The notes below the pieces were generated by a model that did no database searches, was not told where the DNA came from, and worked only from the letters and a program-made list of their open reading frames with translations. A stretch of DNA of 64,000 bases from Marthasterias glacialis (lineage: Eukaryota > Echinodermata > Asteroidea > Forcipulatida > Asteriidae), in NCBI GenBank assembly GCA_911728455.2, contig OU452230.1:5750512-5814511 (forward strand), in the 5' to 3' direction. This document shows positions 12,001-19,795 of the stretch, in pieces (position 1 is the stretch's first letter; every line of letters begins with the position of its first letter). The position numbers were made by a program, and so were the translations under genes.

Positions 12001-15000
12001 TCTGGCTTGCCCAAATATCCACTCAAAACACTGTGTGTATTGCTACCTGGTGTTACACTACACGTACTACTGAAGGTCCCTTGGGTGCAGTTAGCGTACC
12101 ACTAATGAGCTATGAGCAAAAACATGCGAAAATCGCAAATAATCTGGGCCAGAAGTACGCAACCGAGTACGCGGGTCTAAATTGCCGCTTCGACCTGATG
12201 CGGAGTACTCTGGGAGAGCCTGTCCTGGCTCGACGGGGTCAACGAATTTTTTTTAAGCGCGATACACTAAAAAACGCGCTTTCGCTGCAAATAAAAGCGT
12301 AACACCCACTAGACGCAAAATTAAAAGTGTCTTTTTCAAGGACACAAGTGCCTTGACCAGGGTTCTTAATCCACTCTGACAACACCAGAACATAGATCGC
12401 TTGGCCACGACACTCCCTTGGTAATTATCAAAATTAAGAATTTACCTCAATTGATTCTTTATCAAATAGGCGTAATCATCACGCACTCCTTCAAAGCCTA
12501 CAACATCACCTCTGAGATCTTTTTTTTCCCCCCGCTAAAGCACCAAATGTACTTAAAGTAAGTTATTAAAGGTTCAAAATCACTGCCACAGAATACGGCA
12601 AACTATACAAGTATTTTGCCTCAATCAGATGAGGGGCTTTGAATCAGAAAAAAAAGGCAAATTTTCACTCTGAGAAAAAAAGGGAATGGGGTCTCATTCT
12701 GAAGTTTGTTTTTACAATTCACGCATTGAAAAATAGTACAACTTTGTTGATTTGCCTGTTTACCTGTCTATTTATGATGGCACGGTAAATAAAGTAATGC
12801 ATCAGATACAATATGTACGCACAGTAACCATATTAAAATGGAGCATGAAGAAATAACAATTTAAAAAAAAAACGTTTTTAACCTAGAAAGTTGAGTAATT
12901 GTACATCATTTTTTACATAATAGTATTTCTGGCCACAGCCACAGTCGAAGCTACAAATTTGGACACCCCCTTAAATTTCACACTCCCTTATCGAATCACA
13001 CTGAATTACATGTATCTGTTTTAGAAATATTACATCCTTCGTTTTTGAATGATTCATAAAATTTCCAGAAAAAAAATTTACAAAATTTACTCTTTAATAT
13101 ATTCCTTCTTGGATACACCCAAAATATGTTAAATTTCATATTAAAAAATTGGTTCCATTGATCCCATTTTTTTTTTTTCTTTTTTTTTTTTTTGCTTTAC
13201 AGAATTTTTAATAGTATTCACAAAATGCCCGCTTGATTATTAATATAATTCAGCACACGCACAGTAGCAGATGGCCGAAATCACAGCATGAATGGGGCTT
13301 TTGTCCAGAATGAAAAAAAGAACAATGACTTTCTAGCTGCAAGCCATTAACTGAATTTATCCACACCCTAGAGAACATGTCAGATGAGTCACTGGTTGAG
13401 ACAAGACAGCTGTTGGGTAGGTATGCCAACGTAAACATCTGCATGCATCTGAGCTGCGCACAAATTGTTGTGATGTCCCAAACAAAATGAGACTGTGCAT
13501 ATATTTGAGAAGATAACAATCTGAGTAAAGTATTTAAAAGTCATAATAATTTAGGCATTTATTACGCCCTTTTGAACATTGTATCCCCAAGCTTTACACT
13601 GTCCCTGTTCATTGGTCCCTAGTAAGCATTCCTAAAACCATCTCAACTCCTTGGGAGTATGCAGCACCGGCAGCCAAGTTGGCGCACAGATTGCAAAACA
13701 TTCAAACCCACAATCTCTATCCTTGTAGGTACCCATTTACTCCTGTGTGATGGGAAGCAGTTATTTTTAAGTGTCTCACCCAAGAACCAGATGTCACGGC
13801 AGAGATTCGAACCCACACTCTGATGACTCAGCCATAAGAAGCTAAGTTCAATACTCCAGACTACTCCGCCACGACACGCTGTAAAGCGTTCTTACTCCAT
13901 ACTTAAAGATACAAGCTCAAGCCGATTTTTCCTTGAATTATGAATCATAATGTTGAATTGTGATTTTTGTAGGATGACCAAATTAAAGTTATGAACTTTC
14001 AAATGAGATATCGCACCAAAAAATCCATCAACTAAAAATAACAATGAAATTAATTTTTTAAGATAAAGTATCATCGGACAACAATAAACATTATCCGCGT
14101 GTTGTTGTATTTTTGAACATGGGTGTGTCCTATTCAATATGCCCATTACTATTCAATACGCGCCTTCAACATTGTGCTAACATAGTTATTAAGCGTCTTG
14201 CTTAAGGAGACAAGTACGTCTCGCTGAAGGACACGCGTGTTTCTTGCTCAAGGACACAATATCACCCAAGACCACTACCAGAACCCAAACCCACACAACT
14301 TTCTTCAATCAAATTTTACCAAGTTTCAAGATATTAAAAACAAGAGAATTGGAATGAAGTTGTACAATGTTCCATCATTCTTGTAGCAACCTGGGAGGGA
14401 TGAGATAATGTTTATGTTGGATTAAGCCATTAGCGCTAATATAAACAGCTTGAGGTTGTATTCTCCTCACGTAGTTGGGAATGTTTGTGGATTGGTTGAA
14501 GTATGCCTGATGAACAGGGATAATGTTGTAAAACGTATCGATTTCGGTATACGTGCGCTGCGTACAAGAACCCAGTATTATTAGTCTACATGTACCATCT
14601 CATGTTTTTTTTTACCTCTTGTAAATCTATTGTAATGGCCGTGTCAGGGCTAATCATGGCAGCAATCCAGAGGAAATTCCTAGATGTACTCTGCCACCAC
14701 GTGTAAGCTCCCTCAGCTGCCGAGTCTTGATCAACCATGTTCTCTGGACCGTGGGCCAAAGCTGGATCGCCAGCATAGCACGTGGACAGCACACGTTGAC
14801 TGGACGGCTTGAAGATCTCAATGTGAGCATAGTAGCTCTCTGAGGAGTTGAGACCGCAGGTGATCCTGGCCGTGATGGGTTTGTTAAGAGCTACATTGAC
14901 CGGTGCAACCTGTGCTGAGCTCTGAGGGATCTGTAGGGAATGATTGATTTTTTTTTTTTATATTTCAAAACTTTAAAAGTAGAATTGGAAACGAAAATAT

Positions 15001-16833
15001 TGTCGATCAGGCCGTGAGCTGTCGTATCATGCTCCACAGGCCAAACTTACGTGTTTAGAGAAGTTGAACTATTTTTTAAAACAACTGTTTTGGAGACTGC
15101 TTACTATCTTTTAGGTGTTCAGGCATTTTTTTTTAATTGTTAAATACTTCTCCTTTTCCACTCACAAAGACACAATAAATATTTTCTCGTTAAGCATAAT
15201 TATTTGTGAAACTTGAAAAAAAATTGACTTTGTTAAATAGAAGTTATAGTATAAAGAAGGTGCCGCTTTTCGCGCAATTAAAAAAGCATATTACGGTTTC
15301 CCGGGAAAGGCGTTGTGTTACGTTTGACTACTAAGTTTTCCACCAAACTCTTCTCCTAATGATAGATAACTCCAGACTGAAATTGATTGAAACTTGGTAT
15401 ATACTTAAACCTTAACATAAAAGACGGCACATGAATGATGACCTCATCATGACATCATCAGGTGTCGATTTACATTAAATCAAATTTTATTAGTTCAAAA
15501 AATTATAACTCCTGACCTACACAATGGATTTTTACAATCTATACATCATCATTTCTTTAAAAACCAAATAAACGCTTTACAGTGATGACCCAATTTGACC
15601 AAGTCTTCTGATTCCAAAATGGAAGTTGAACTGGAAAGATATTCCCGGGCCTCGTTTTGACGTCTGCAGACATTATGAACTGGAATTTGGACAAGGTATC
15701 TGCGTATGAAAGAACGTTTGACCCCTTGTCTTTACAGTTATAAGAGTAATGACATCATCGTTTTCAACTACAGTTGAGAGTTCCTTGCGATTTGACCCCT
15801 CACAAAACGGATCCTAAGGAAGTTACAATAATTACAAATTTACAAAACAGAAGTTTTACAAATGTTCCTACATTACTATGCGTGTGTTATAATGCTTCTT
15901 GTGTTATGTTTACAAACTTTTCATACACTATTGTTCTCAAACACCTAGACAAGCTAGAGTTTGTTACAAACTCAAATTTCTCGTTTTCTATTTCTTTTTT
16001 TCCCCAAAATAGTAATGTATTTTTAAAAAATGTACAGTATATTAAAAGTGTTTTCAATCAATGATTAGCAATAAACAGTAAAAACATTACAAACATTGCA
16101 AAAGAAAATTAAAGCGTACAGTTCATCACGCCGCTGGAACTCTCGACACTCATGCCCAAAGGAATTAAAATAGAGTTTAGCGAGTAGCATTGTCAAGACC
16201 ACCGTAGATCCGGAAATGGCCTATTTTTCATGTTTTTCGACACTTTGTAATGCAATGTGCTTGTTCCTCACTTGTAGTTGTACAGTTGTACATTCTGTTT
16301 TTCTGGACAGGTAAGGCTACAATTTGAGCTAAGATAAGGGGAAAAAAAGTGAGTCGGACACGGCATTTTTGCCCTATAAAATACCTAAAAATTCTGATGA
16401 TTACTTCCATTGAACTTTTAAGGATTTAAAAATACAAGAGCACTTCAGGCCTTCCTTGATAAGCATGATAAGTTTATTTATTGAAAAAAAAGTAGGCCTA
16501 CAAACTATTCCAAATCTGAGTACGTAACACAATGTGCAAATTAAGGATCGCGGCATGGTTAGTGTTTCAGCAGAAATTCTAATAGAATGAAACTAGCTTT
16601 TTGAAATGACCAGTGTCCACAGGGTAGTAAAATTAGTAATAATAGTAGGCATTCAGTGAACAGTAATACAAGTCAATACATGTCTTTTATATGTACATGT
16701 ACATGTGTACATGTATAGTATGTCAATATACAAATACATTGTACACAGCATGCATACACACCTGTTGCACGCAGACCAAACAGAAGAGTAGAGCCCCCCA
16801 AAAACCGTCGAATCTGCTTCCTTTCCTCGCCAT
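1..16833 (-). CDS. Laminin beta-type subunit, 5' part of gene (14 exons, continues off left edge)
   Basis: The product is a secreted basement-membrane chain that would assemble with alpha and gamma laminins; its N-terminal LN domain normally mediates network polymerisation. I spliced 14 exons with consistent phases: 16833-16762, 14930-14616, 11182-10952, 10457-10344, 8754-8538, 7744-7613, 6880-6702, 5219-5114, 4162-3901, 3644-3506, 2502-2206, 1692-1586, 1015-795 and 91-1. They give 827 complete codons. Approximate domains by residue: signal peptide 1-31, LN 34-257, LE1 258-317, LE2 318-387, LE3 388-456, LE4 457-510, truncated LE5 511-542, LF domain 543-750, LE6 751-798, LE7 from 799. LN, five LE modules and an LF inserted after LE5 is the layout of beta chains, which separates it from alpha, gamma, netrin and usherin. 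Sequence is quite diverged from vertebrate LAMB1/LAMB2, so the paralog is not assigned. Full beta chains are about 1,750 residues, so roughly half is present. Confidence 0.9.
144..675. mobile_element. PIF/Harbinger-like non-autonomous DNA transposon
   Basis: Terminal inverted repeats of about 25 bp start GGGTGCGTTCGATTAGCTT on the left; the right end, read inwards on the minus strand, starts GGGTAAGTTCGATTAGCTT. The trinucleotide AGT flanks both ends (141-143 and 676-678), fitting the 3-bp target duplication of PIF/Harbinger. Internally it repeats Harbinger-like GACCCAGGT motifs. It has no coding capacity. It sits in the intron between laminin exons 13 and 14. Confidence 0.65.
795..1015 (-). 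CDS. Laminin beta-like exon 13: end of LF and LE6
   Basis: The exon is 221 nt, entering at phase 2 and leaving at phase 1. It encodes [20 protein letters not shown], then CDCNPTGS and [20 protein letters not shown]. This matches the LF-LE6 junction of LAMB1 (LACECDPQGS ... GGQCQCRPNVVGRTC-RC). Donor is GTAAGT. Confidence 0.92.
1107..1450 (+). repeat. Dispersed repeat, copy 1 (partner of 6110-6668)
   Basis: This segment matches 6110-6668 in inverted orientation over several blocks, for example 'aggtctgtgg', 'aaaagaggcatcaa' and 'gggtgaccgtgtaa'. It opens with an 'aacctcgttcccagg' end and has internal inverted copies of 'aacccctggatttg' (about 1169-1185 and 1398-1414), so it is probably a degraded DNA transposon. 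It lies in the intron between exons 12 and 13 of the laminin gene. Confidence 0.6.
1487..1556 (-). repeat. SINE head fragment (tRNA-Leu-like)
   Basis: On the minus strand it reads 'gtgtcgtgtttgagcgg ... ggactcaagttctggtgt ... cagagtgtgg', the same tRNA-derived head as the full element at 2627-3041. The SINE body is missing. Confidence 0.6.
1586..1692 (-). CDS. Laminin beta-like exon 12: LF domain, 'L-D-V--PVEF' segment
   Basis: The exon is 107 nt, entering at phase 0 and leaving at phase 2. It encodes [20 protein letters not shown] and ends CDVYQNNMG. Joined to exon 11 it reads VLFDQVIAIP, equivalent to 'LIDSLVLMP' in LAMB1. Acceptor is TCTTGCAG and donor GTGGGT. Confidence 0.83.
2206..2502 (-). 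CDS. Laminin beta-like exon 11: core of LF domain
   Basis: The exon has 99 codons, phase 0 to 0. It encodes a beta-rich stretch ([13 protein letters not shown] ... LTISPRG ... SLPLCASWC ... [10 protein letters not shown]) ending GARVLF. It matches the LF pattern of I-IRYE, two Cys and 'YTVRLEL' in LAMB1. It is Thr-rich at its start. Donor is GTAAGT. Confidence 0.85.
2627..3041 (+). repeat. tRNA-Leu-derived SINE, near full length
   Basis: The head is tRNA-like: box A-like TGGCCGAGCGG at about 2634-2644, CAA in the anticodon position, a class II variable arm, and box B GGTTCGAGTCC at 2693-2703. A shared body follows ('ggatgggacgt', 'gtgttgtgtaatgcacgtaaaagaccc', 'gagaaggggttcgcccc'), then a 3' end 'aaagcgctatataaaaactgc' as in LINE-mobilised SINEs. 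Diverged copies of the same element occur at 10003-10140, 11690-12417 and 1487-1556. Confidence 0.85.
3305..3410 (-). repeat. tRNA-like SINE fragment
   Basis: On the minus strand it begins 'ggctcagttggcagagcac' and has a B box-like 'ggttcacatcc', followed by 'tcatttttctttgttcacc'. The same head and tail recur at 4245-4365. The acceptor stem does not pair, so this is a SINE relic and not a working tRNA. Confidence 0.6.
3506..3644 (-). CDS. Laminin beta-like exon 10: start of LF domain
   Basis: The exon is 139 nt, entering at phase 2 and leaving at phase 0. It encodes [18 protein letters not shown] and ends [14 protein letters not shown]. This resembles the start of the LAMB LF region (an aromatic pair, TL-H---EAE, then a Trp-containing strand). 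Acceptor is CTTTACAG and donor GTAGGT. Confidence 0.83.
3901..4162 (-). CDS. Laminin beta-like exon 9: LE4 and truncated LE5
   Basis: The exon is 262 nt, entering at phase 1 and leaving at phase 2. LE4 runs from CNCFTPGT to GCLP. LE5 runs from [13 protein letters not shown] to GRQCN and stops after its sixth cysteine, as in LAMB1, where LE5 is cut short by the LF domain. That truncation point is strong support for a beta chain. Confidence 0.92.
4245..4365 (-). repeat. tRNA-like SINE, second copy
   Basis: On the minus strand it reads 'gggctagatagctcagttgg' with box B 'gattcgaatcc' and the tail 'caatttttctttgttcacc' shared with 3305-3410. It lies just upstream of the acceptor of laminin exon 9. 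Confidence 0.65.
5114..5219 (-). CDS. Laminin beta-like exon 8: end of LE3
   Basis: The exon is 106 nt, phase 0 to 1. It encodes [20 protein letters not shown], then [15 protein letters not shown], a textbook LE module end (C-C---V-G--CD-CK-G-Y-L). Acceptor is TTTGTTAG and donor GTAAGT. It was found by scanning for the missing half of LE3. Confidence 0.9.
6110..6668 (-). repeat. Dispersed repeat, copy 2 (partner of 1107-1450)
   Basis: The reverse complement aligns with 1107-1450, from 'cctcattccca' at its right end through 'aggtctgtggtcgat' and 'tgcaaaagaggcatcaac' to 'gggtgaccgtgtaaaat'. It is longer than copy 1 on its left side. The open frames on both strands here follow the repeat and show no protein family. 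Confidence 0.55.
6702..6880 (-). CDS. Laminin beta-like exon 7: end of LE2, start of LE3
   Basis: The exon is 179 nt, entering at phase 1 and leaving at phase 0. It encodes [13 protein letters not shown], then [12 protein letters not shown], which is the LE2-LE3 boundary. 'GLVKGDC' matches the long second loop of LE3 seen in beta chains. Donor is GTAACT. The frame stays open past the donor, so the longer open frame there over-reads into the intron. Confidence 0.87.
7311..7438. repeat. Fold-back (hairpin) element
   Basis: The left arm 'tataaaaacttagtgata' plus 'cacttaaag' is repeated inverted at the right as 'ctttaagtgctatcactaag' plus 'tttttata'. Arms are about 28 bp around a roughly 70-bp loop with 'gcatgagctttcgtagcaac'. 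It looks like a small MITE in the intron between laminin exons 6 and 7. Confidence 0.65.
7613..7744 (-). CDS. Laminin beta-like exon 6: first part of LE2
   Basis: The exon is 132 nt, phase 1 to 1. It begins [14 protein letters not shown] and includes GGGVCQDC, which matches the second LE module of laminins (CNCN-HS--C-FD ... GGVC-DC). Acceptor is TATTTCAG and donor GTAAAA. Confidence 0.9.
8538..8754 (-). CDS. Laminin beta-like exon 5: end of LN and LE1
   Basis: The exon is 217 nt, entering at phase 0 and leaving at phase 1. [20 protein letters not shown] matches the LN-LE1 junction of laminins (YYYAV-D---G-C-C-GHA). The rest is LE1, with the cysteine spacing C-x-C, CEC, CDQC and FSC. A second possible acceptor lies 13 bp inside; the upstream one was chosen because it keeps phase and conserves the HHYTV motif. 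Confidence 0.88.
8915..9043. repeat. Small inverted-repeat element (copy A; copy B at 50493-50634)
   Basis: It starts 'gggagactttgg', ends with the inverse of 'ctaggtggcagcagactc', and carries the core 'cgtgcatgctcagaaatacgcaaac'. The same ends and core occur at 50493-50634. Boundaries are approximate. Confidence 0.55.
9134..9404. repeat. 21-bp perfect direct repeat bounding a 229-bp segment
   Basis: The sequence acgatatttattagaatata plus t occurs at 9134-9154 and exactly 250 bp later at 9384-9404. The enclosed segment starts with an A run. A triplicated 'caacatt' unit lies at about 9220-9242. It could be a retroposed insertion with a long target duplication or a local duplication. Confidence 0.5.
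9719..9966. mobile_element. hAT-type MITE, copy 1 (248 bp)
   Basis: Terminal inverted repeats begin CAAAGATCGTATAGCGCCGA. The element is flanked by the perfect 8-bp duplication cttacctc at 9711-9718 and 9967-9974. An 8-bp duplication and CA...TG ends point to the hAT superfamily. A second copy of the same length lies at 31863-32110. The reading frame inside has no homology and is shared by both copies only because the element is. It lies in the intron between laminin exons 4 and 5. Confidence 0.92.
10003..10140 (+). repeat. SINE body fragment
   Basis: It matches the body of the SINE at 2627-3041: 'ttggataggacgt', 'gcattgtgttatgcagataaaa' (diverged) and 'gaaagagaagggggcttgtccc'. Head and tail are lost, and it is clearly older than the 2.6-kb copy. 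Confidence 0.65.
10344..10457 (-). CDS. Laminin beta-like exon 4: LN domain, 'ARYVRFNF' segment
   Basis: The exon has 38 codons, phase 0 to 0. It encodes [20 protein letters not shown] and on to FGIFSDDY, matching the LN segment where laminins read 'L..W..AT.IR..F..L'. Acceptor is CTTCGAAG and donor GTAAGT. It is too short to stand out as a frame; I found it by extending from exons 3 and 5 with matching phase. Confidence 0.85.
10952..11182 (-). CDS. Laminin beta-like exon 3: middle of LN domain
   Basis: The exon has 77 codons, phase 0 to 0, with acceptor TTTCTATTAG and donor GTGAGT. It carries the LN core '[14 protein letters not shown]', which aligns with the S-x-DG-x-x-W-x-x-Y region of laminin LN domains, followed by Cys residues in STSQCSAEF and VLCTQYS. 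A large fold-back repeat begins about 57 bp upstream of its acceptor. Confidence 0.9.
11239..11396. repeat. Long fold-back element beside laminin exon 3
   Basis: Two imperfect inverted arms of about 70 bp ('ataaattcgttatcaca ... gtggaata ... gcgtcccatat', with the inverse on the right) meet around 'cggcctttggcc'. The hairpin starts 57 bp upstream of the acceptor of laminin exon 3, inside the intron. Confidence 0.8.
11690..12417 (-). repeat. SINE (family of 2627-3041) interrupted by another element
   Basis: The head is at 12417-12326 on the minus strand ('gtgtcgtggcca ... ctggtgttgtcagagtgg'). The body is at 11895-11690 ('aagggcgtgaagcc', 'gttgtgtaatgcttgtaaaagaaccc', 'gaaaaaggagtttgcc'). The two halves are separated by a roughly 405-bp insert with its own inverted ends. 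Confidence 0.7.
11902..12306. mobile_element. Inverted-repeat element inserted in a SINE
   Basis: The left end reads 'gtacgcttttatttgcg'; the right end inverted reads 'gttacgcttttatttgca'. It splits the SINE described at 11690-12417. The internal 119-codon frame on the plus strand has no recognisable domain and I do not call it a gene. No clear target duplication was found, so the superfamily is open. Confidence 0.6.
13549..13880 (-). repeat. tRNA-derived SINE, second family
   Basis: On the minus strand the head is 'cgtgtcgtggcggagtagtc ... cagagtgtgggttcgaatctc'. The body differs from the 2.6-kb family and includes 'gagacacttaaaaataactgc' (21 bases; 13764-13784) and 'gggtacctacaaggatagag'. 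It lies in the intron between laminin exons 2 and 3. Confidence 0.7.
14180..14330 (-). repeat. Probable degraded SINE head
   Basis: It repeats 'ttgctcaaggacaca' and 'accactaccagaacccaaacccacac', the inverse of the head-body junction seen in the SINEs around it. It is very diverged. Confidence 0.4.
14616..14930 (-). CDS. Laminin beta-like exon 2: first half of LN domain
   Basis: The exon has 105 codons, phase 0 to 0, with acceptor TTCCCTACAG and donor GTAAAA. It contains the LN hallmarks [13 protein letters not shown] (Cys49) and TWWQS (residues 101-105). The usual LN pattern has a YC about nine residues after TCG and a CxxC before the DP motif. Here the YC position is Tyr58 and the first Cys of CxxC is Leu72; only Cys49 and Cys75 remain. 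Confidence 0.9.
14931..16761 (-). other. Intron 1 of the laminin beta-like gene
   Basis: The intron is 1.83 kb, between the signal-peptide exon and the LN exons, with GTGTGT donor and CCCTACAG acceptor. It is AT-rich with scattered T runs. I see no conserved exon or clear repeat inside. The 96-codon plus-strand frame at 15774-16064 is low-complexity Phe/Asn-rich and not supported. Confidence 0.8.
16762..16833 (-). CDS. Laminin beta-like exon 1: start codon and signal peptide
   Basis: This exon encodes 24 residues beginning [10 protein letters not shown], then a hydrophobic stretch ([10 protein letters not shown]) typical of a signal peptide. It ends CAACAG before a GTGTGT donor, phase 0. The ATG at 16833 was chosen because it opens the signal peptide and joins in frame to the LN domain. 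Signal peptidase cleavage probably falls just inside exon 2, after SSAQ. A longer frame crossing the same bases (16653-16844) lacks these features. Confidence 0.85.
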
Positions 16834-17060
16834 TTAACAGTCACTAACTTGTCTTTCGTGTAACTTTTAGCACTTCACGGAACATCGGAGTCAATCGGTG
16901 CCTTTCTCGAGAGTGACACCAAGAAGATTGCTAGATAAAACTTGAAATGTTGGGACTTATCGACGGCACAAACAGTAACACTTCCATTCAACGGTCGTCC
17001 GTGTTCCAAAATGACTTTCCCTTATTGTTGTCGCTCATTTGCATATCAAAGTGATTGACG
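16834..17060 (-). promoter_or_regulatory. 5' flank of the laminin beta-like gene
   Basis: This is the sequence immediately upstream of the start codon and should hold the 5' UTR and promoter. I see no TATA box at a convincing place. A perfect octamer ATTTGCAT (POU-factor type) lies at 17037-17044, about 200 bp from the ATG. The assignment rests on position only. Confidence 0.35.
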
Positions 17061-18310
17061 GACAGGTACCCTTGCCCTTTTTGTGAGCATCTTAGTGCGC
17101 CAAGTGAAGCAAAGTTTGGCTTGTGTCTTCATCAATTAAGATGATTTAGACAAATTAAGGAGGACAATACTTTTCCAAGCAAGTTTTCTCTTGAAAAATG
17201 AAGAAATTGTCTCAATATCAACAGAGGGCGCTAGTCAAATTTGCTGGGCAACGGTTTAGAAGGACCGCCCAAATGACGCGTCGCTATACCAACCGATTTT
17301 ATTAAAGTCAAACACGGCTTTCCCTGAAAGTTACACGAGATACATCGCTCTGAATAAACTGACCTTAGTGTAAAACTTCTGACTTCACTGCAAAACTCTT
17401 ATTTTTTGAGTTAAAATCCTAAAATCAACGTAATGCTGATTTACCGCAAAAAAATATAAAGAAATGTGCAGTAAAAGTCCTCTGTGAAACTTTCAGTTGA
17501 ATACGGAGCTTATTTATTGGGAAAACAGCAAAAACCGTACACGAGTATAGTTCAATGTTTGTCCGGGCATGTTCGCTTCGATTTGTCGGACCAGCAATTT
17601 GTAGTATCCGTAACGATTATTCTGTGTTGATCAATGTTTTGTCACATGTCCATTAAAAGAAAACCGGACTATCTTCATTACTAATTACCATCAATACATT
17701 TTGAAACGGCTGTACCGCCAGACTGACGCGAAATCCTTGCACCTACGGGGCGATTTCGAAATTCTGAAAGCATGAACATTGTGAAAGTCAAAGAAAAAAA
17801 TAAAAAAGTTCGATATTTTCGAAATGTCTTCAAGTGTTTTTTCCGAGCCTGAAAGCCTGAGGTTCAAAAAAAGATTTGTTATACCTGGTGTATTTTCAAA
17901 GCGGCGCACTGGAATTACCAAGCTTCCAGTATGTCTCAAGTGCTTTGTAAACACCTTTATTTTCTCCACCCTATATATTTCCCACCCTATTCCCTATATA
18001 TTTTCGAAACTGGAATTATCAATCTTCAAGTCTTTCTCCAATCATGAAATGCCCGTTGCAAACACCTTGAATTTCGAAACGGCAAACCAAGTTTATAGCA
18101 GACTTGCAAGGTTTTAATATTTCATCGGGTGACAAGCTTATATGATGTCTAGCTTGGCTACACATGGGTGGTAATGTGTTTTGGAGTTTATTATTTTCTA
18201 AAAGTTGTATCAAATGGCAAAAATACAACATATTTAAAAAATATATATATAAAAATAGAACTTTAACAAAATGCTCGAAAAGTGTGTAACTGAAGGCAGT
18301 GTTATCAAAC

Positions 18311-18400
18311 AATAAATCCAGCTTTAAAATTAAAGCCTAAAAAATAATGATAAACAATAAATCCAGCTTTAAAATTAAAGCCTAAAAAATAATGATAAAC
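18311..18400. repeat. Tandem duplication, 45 bp x 2
   Basis: Two identical 45-bp units start at 18311 and 18356; each begins 'aataaatccagctttaaaat' and ends 'ataatgataaac'. Identity appears perfect, so the duplication is recent. Confidence 0.95.
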
Positions 18401-19469
18401 ACAAAAACACTATTAATGGCAGCAGTATAAAATAATAATATAATCAATGTTTTTATTTGACTTCATAACTAACAATTGCGAATTTGAGCATCCAAAACAA
18501 CAATTTGACATTAGACTTTTACTACTTTACAGCCGTCCCCATCTGATTCCAAGTATGTTATGTGATGGCATGATTGGAACAGCGATAATTAGTTCACCTC
18601 TTTGCCCTAAATGTACATAAAATCTGTGTTAACTGTACATTGGTGTTTCTTGTCCTTTCATTCCTTGTACTACTGTTTCATGTTGATTGTTTACAAAGGT
18701 TCCACTCAATGCTTCCAGTTATACCATGTGTAATTGTATACTGAAGGATAACCGATCATTAAGCACGGTAAATACAATGATGGGGCTTGCACCTGACAAA
18801 CACTGCTTTTTGCAAACCCCCATCTTTGCAGCTCTTTCGTTTACAGTCACGTTCTTTATGTACACCACATTTCATCATAACTTACCCGTTAATCCATTCC
18901 TTTTATTGTATATAAATTTCTCAAACTAAAAAAAAAAACAGCGATTTGATGTGGTAATAAAGTGAATTGAAATTGAATTGAATTGAATAACTTCAAAGGA
19001 AACACAGACGTTTTCCCTTCAAAACGTTTCCCCTTCAAATGTCATTTTGGTCAAACCAAGATCACTGCCCCATTATAAATGTAAAAAGAAATCAAACTGA
19101 TTGACAATTTGGGATATTTGCGGTCTGAAAAACAAACCCGTCAAAAGCTATCCCCAGAAATAAAAAATAAAAACTCGAAAACTATGTGTAACTCACAGCT
19201 TCAACCTCACAGATAACTTGTTAGTACAGGGTGGCAATTGCTAATATTTTGAAAAACAAGGATATGTGATAACTGTAAATTTCAAAATAACAGCAAGAAA
19301 ATACACTTCGTTTTTCAAAGGTCAAAGGTCAACCAACTTTTTAAATTTGAAACAAAAGCTTGCTCTAGGTGAAAAACTTCACCAACAAACAAGTACATGT
19401 ATTATTAGTGTGAACATTTAATGCTAAAATGCATCAATGCAAATAACATGCCCAAATAAGCATTGGTAG

Positions 19470-19795
19470 GCACATGCTAAAAACTGCAGTGTTGAATCCG
19501 ACACTTACTTGTGTGCGGTCAATGACTACACTTTAAAAGTGTTGAATCCAACATCCAGCGCCAAACGAATTGAATCCAAATATTTAAGTATTGATTCAAC
19601 ATTGTCAATTTGTGTTTTTCACTGAAATTGTTACATCAGCACTCTAAATGTTGAATTAACAGCTTAAAGGCAAGATTAAAAGTGTTACATGCCGGATTTA
19701 ACATTAACAATGTTGGATTCAACACTTTCTAAGTGTAGTCACTGACCGCACACATGTTAAGCGTTGGATTCAACTCTTCAGTTTTTAGCGTGTAG
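19470..19795. mobile_element. Non-autonomous element with ~85-bp inverted ends
   Basis: The left arm 'cacatgctaaaaactgcag ... tgtgtgcggtcaatgactac' is mirrored on the right by 'gtagtcactgaccgcacaca ... cagtttttagcgtg'. The centre repeats variants of 'gttgaatccaac' in both orientations. TAG occurs next to both ends, but the target duplication is not certain. Confidence 0.75.

Noticed and set aside
1..16833. Laminin alpha, gamma, netrin or usherin identity
   Set aside because: LN plus five LE modules with the fifth truncated into an LF-type domain is the beta layout; gamma has an L4 domain after more LE modules, and netrins and usherin lack LF.
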